Below, piece by piece: positions 62,263 to 64,000 of a DNA stretch of 64,000 nt. Every line of letters begins with the position of its first letter. The first letter of the stretch is position 1. The stretch covers positions 5,700,453-5,764,452 of the forward strand of contig NC_135571.1 in NCBI RefSeq assembly GCF_964340395.1, written 5' to 3'. Source of the stretch: Glandiceps talaboti (Eukaryota > Hemichordata > Enteropneusta > Spengelidae). A program made the position numbers and the translations under genes. Under the pieces are notes generated by a model that was not told the origin of the DNA, did no database searches, and was given only the letters and a program-made list of their open reading frames with translations.

Positions 62263-62325
62263 CTGAATTTGATATATAAAACCTGTAACTACAATTGACA
62301 TGTGTTTGGATATTTTGCGAATTTC
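62263..62325 (-). CDS. Zinc-finger gene, candidate cassette exon (63 nt)
   Basis: Acceptor CCTATTAACCCTTGCAG, then 21 open codons (EIRKISKHMSIVVTG...), then a consensus donor CAG|GTGAGT. Both borders are phase 0, so it can be included between the 62725 and 61665 exons, or skipped, without changing frame. Its acceptor lies inside one arm of an inverted repeat (62321-62335 / 62451-62465), which suggests exonisation of a foldback element. No finger residues are present. Confidence 0.5.
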
Positions 62326-62465
62326 CTGCAAGGGTTAATAGGAATGCCTTTCATAATGTAAGAAATAACGTAAGCTCTTTGTAAAATGGTAAAAAAGTGT
62401 AGAAACAGAGAGATAGGGGTATTTGTGATATCAACAGAGGTTTCCCATACACCCTTGCAGGAAAT
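62321..62465. repeat. Inverted repeat overlapping a zinc-finger gene exon
   Basis: ATTTCCTGCAAGGGT at 62321-62335 is the exact inverse of 62451-62465, and similarity continues weakly inward (TAATAGGAATGCCT against TATGGGAAACCT). The total is about 145 bp, MITE-like. Confidence 0.7.
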
Positions 62466-62724
62466 CATAAATATGGTTGAACAAATGTAAAATGTAGTCT
62501 GCATCTTACAACATTTCGAAGCATGTAGCAAATTACTTAAGTGTTGTGTTATCAACTAAAATCATACTGTAAGTTTGTAGCAGTAACCAATACAAACGTT
62601 AATGTACTAAGGGCAGAAATAAATCTGATTTGAACTTTTCTTGTTACAGTGTAAATTACATGTTTTCCTACACCAACATATGAATACTTACAAAGTTTAC
62701 TCTCTGTAATATACACTGACTTAC

Positions 62725-62889
62725 CCCCATGTCATCATTCAGTGATCTCTCGATTATGTGGTCTTCTGCACCACTAGATATAGTTTCTGCGATGTGTCTT
62801 TTCTCATGTTCATTTTTATCATCCACACTGAAGATGTACTCATTGCACGTTGAACACTTCAATACACATTTCCCATTTCTTCGGACTAT
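62725..62889 (-). CDS. Zinc-finger gene, internal exon with one C2H2 finger
   Basis: Acceptor TTAATATTGCAG ends at 62890. The exon has 55 codons and a donor GGG|GTAAGT at 62724; both ends are phase 0. It begins IVRRNGKCVLKC and carries a finger C-ST-C-x12-H-EKR-H with EYIF before the helix, then an acidic tail ending NDDMG. The layout is the same as in the exon at 63801, so the two are duplicated modules. Joined to 61665 it reads DDMG-VVDTDN. Confidence 0.85.
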
Positions 62890-63111
62890 CTGCAATATTA
62901 ACGCATAATGAAATAAAATATTAAATTAATGATTTGAGAAGTAAGCTGATAGAGCCCTGGCTACTACATTTGTTATCTGCATTTTAAATCTTTAACCTTT
63001 TATCATTTTTATCTGTGTGCTTTCTGTTTTTATTTACTCTGCTGAGCGACAGTGAATCACTTGATAATCTTGACTTGACCAGCTGGACGTTCTTGTTAAT
63101 CTACGTGACAT

Positions 63112-63403
63112 GTGTTTATTATTCACACTTGCCTTTCTATATACTTTCTATATATACCTTGTTGTCTTAACATCATGACAAAGCACATTTATGTCGTGAC
63201 AACATGGGTCTACGTCACTGGTTCTGCTGTGTTCAAAATAAGAGTCAAAATGTTCAAAAGTACCATTACTTTCCCGAATTTTTCTTATTACTACTGCTGG
63301 TATAATTATTATTCTCCAATATTTCTCTTCAATCAGCTGGAAAATACTCGTTACCTGAGGGTTTTGACAAAAAGGCAAACAAAGCCCCTTAGGTCAATCA
63401 TTC
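63112..63403. repeat. Intron sequence with a diverged family R copy
   Basis: 63295-63400 shares CCAATATTT, AATCAGCTGGAAAATACTCG and GCCCCTTAGGTCA with 32375-32515, in the same orientation but with many changes. Confidence 0.45.
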
Positions 63404-63489
63404 AAGTTGCACACTGAATATTCATGAGTCCTGAGTGCCTATACCTTAGCAGTGTAAAACATCTCTAATGAATATTCAGTGTGCAACTT
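63404..63489. repeat. Perfect 22-bp inverted repeat in zinc-finger gene intron
   Basis: AAGTTGCACACTGAATATTC (63404 on) and its exact inverse at 63468-63489 are separated by 42 bp. It directly follows the family R copy, so it may be the terminal hairpin of that element. The copies at 32.4 and 33.6 kb lack it. Confidence 0.85.
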
Positions 63490-63800
63490 CAATGCATTAT
63501 TTCCGCCGACTTCCCATGATGCAATAGCCAATAGCAAAGATACTCTATAAAGGCAAAAAATTAACTTCATGTCTTTCCTGAAACCGTATAATTGTAGATG
63601 ATATAAAATCATGAAACAGCTCTCTATAACCAATAGTTTGTGAAAATCTCTTTACTTCCTGGACTGGCACTCTCCTTTAATTGTTTCCTTGAGTACAATT
63701 CATGCTAGGAAAGTGTGTCCTAAGTTAACACAACATAAGACAAACAATTTCAAGGTTTTTCCATCCATTTAGATATAGAATTGCCAGAAATATAACATAC

Positions 63801-63995
63801 CTTATTAATATATGTATCACCAACATTACCGCTATGAGCCCTTGAAGGCATTTTGTCTTCTCCTCCATCATCACCAGTATTTGTTTTCTTAGCATGCATT
63901 TTTTCATGCTCTTTTTTTTCTTGAGTACTGAAGAACTCCTCGCTACAGAATTGACAGCTTACTGAACATTTACCTCGTGTTTTTCTCTGAATAAG
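63801..63995 (-). CDS. Zinc-finger gene, internal exon with one C2H2 finger (at window edge)
   Basis: 65 codons from a probable acceptor ATCAG ending at 63996 to the donor AAG|GTATGT at 63800, phase 0 at the donor and, by analogy, at the acceptor. It begins LIQRKTRGKCSVSC and carries a finger C-QF-C-x12-H-EKM-H with EEFF before the helix, then a polar tail ending GDTYINK. The GKC.x.C..C start and EK.EHEK.H end match the exon at 62725. The acceptor tract lies beyond the window, so the left boundary is inferred. The gene continues to the right. Confidence 0.8.
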
Positions 63996-64000
63996 CTGAT

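Noticed and set aside
63725-63907. 60-residue minus-strand frame at the right edge
   Set aside because: Wrong phase; the same DNA in the neighbouring frame encodes a C2H2 finger with splice borders.

Overview
The window is intron-rich, AT-rich, gene-sparse animal DNA. C2H2 zinc-finger exons with GT-AG borders, an hnRNP H/F-type RNA-binding fragment, very many microsatellites and several families of short inverted-repeat elements point to a metazoan, most likely an aquatic invertebrate. Nothing in the sequence lets me name the phylum. I see no bacterial, organellar or recognisable viral genes.

Layout. 1-12.8 kb is intergenic and repeat-rich: degenerate direct repeats, tetranucleotide arrays, a perfect 35-bp-stem hairpin and one copy of a palindromic MITE. 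12.8-15.5 kb holds gene A (+), an 879-residue, largely disordered, lysine/acid-rich protein in one coding exon. 16-26 kb is repeat DNA, including a ~1-kb element with terminal inverted repeats that carries about 38 copies of a 23-bp minisatellite, and a ~1.5-kb DNA-transposon-like remnant. At 26.28 kb there is a compact candidate first coding exon (+), with an RFX X-box match 215 bp upstream. 28-48 kb is again mostly repeats; it contains an isolated, eroded hnRNP H/F qRRM exon (-) at 32.1 kb.

48.08-53.17 kb holds gene B (+). I assemble it from an 86-nt first coding exon, a 15-nt microexon and a long last exon, giving a 779-residue protein of unknown function. 53-59 kb is intergenic, with two more copies of the palindromic MITE. 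59.6-64 kb holds a multi-exon C2H2 zinc-finger gene (-) that runs off the right edge. Four of its exons are visible, all joining in phase 0.

The three main genes do not form an operon or an obvious pathway. Genes A and B share a style (same strand, low complexity, LPxI-like motifs, no known domain) but I cannot show they are related. The zinc-finger protein is probably a nuclear DNA-binding factor. The most useful observations that simple ORF scanning misses are the gene B exon structure, the extra zinc-finger-gene exon that starts inside an inverted repeat, the 26.28-kb first exon with its X-box, the hnRNP H/F fragment, and the full-length palindromic element family.
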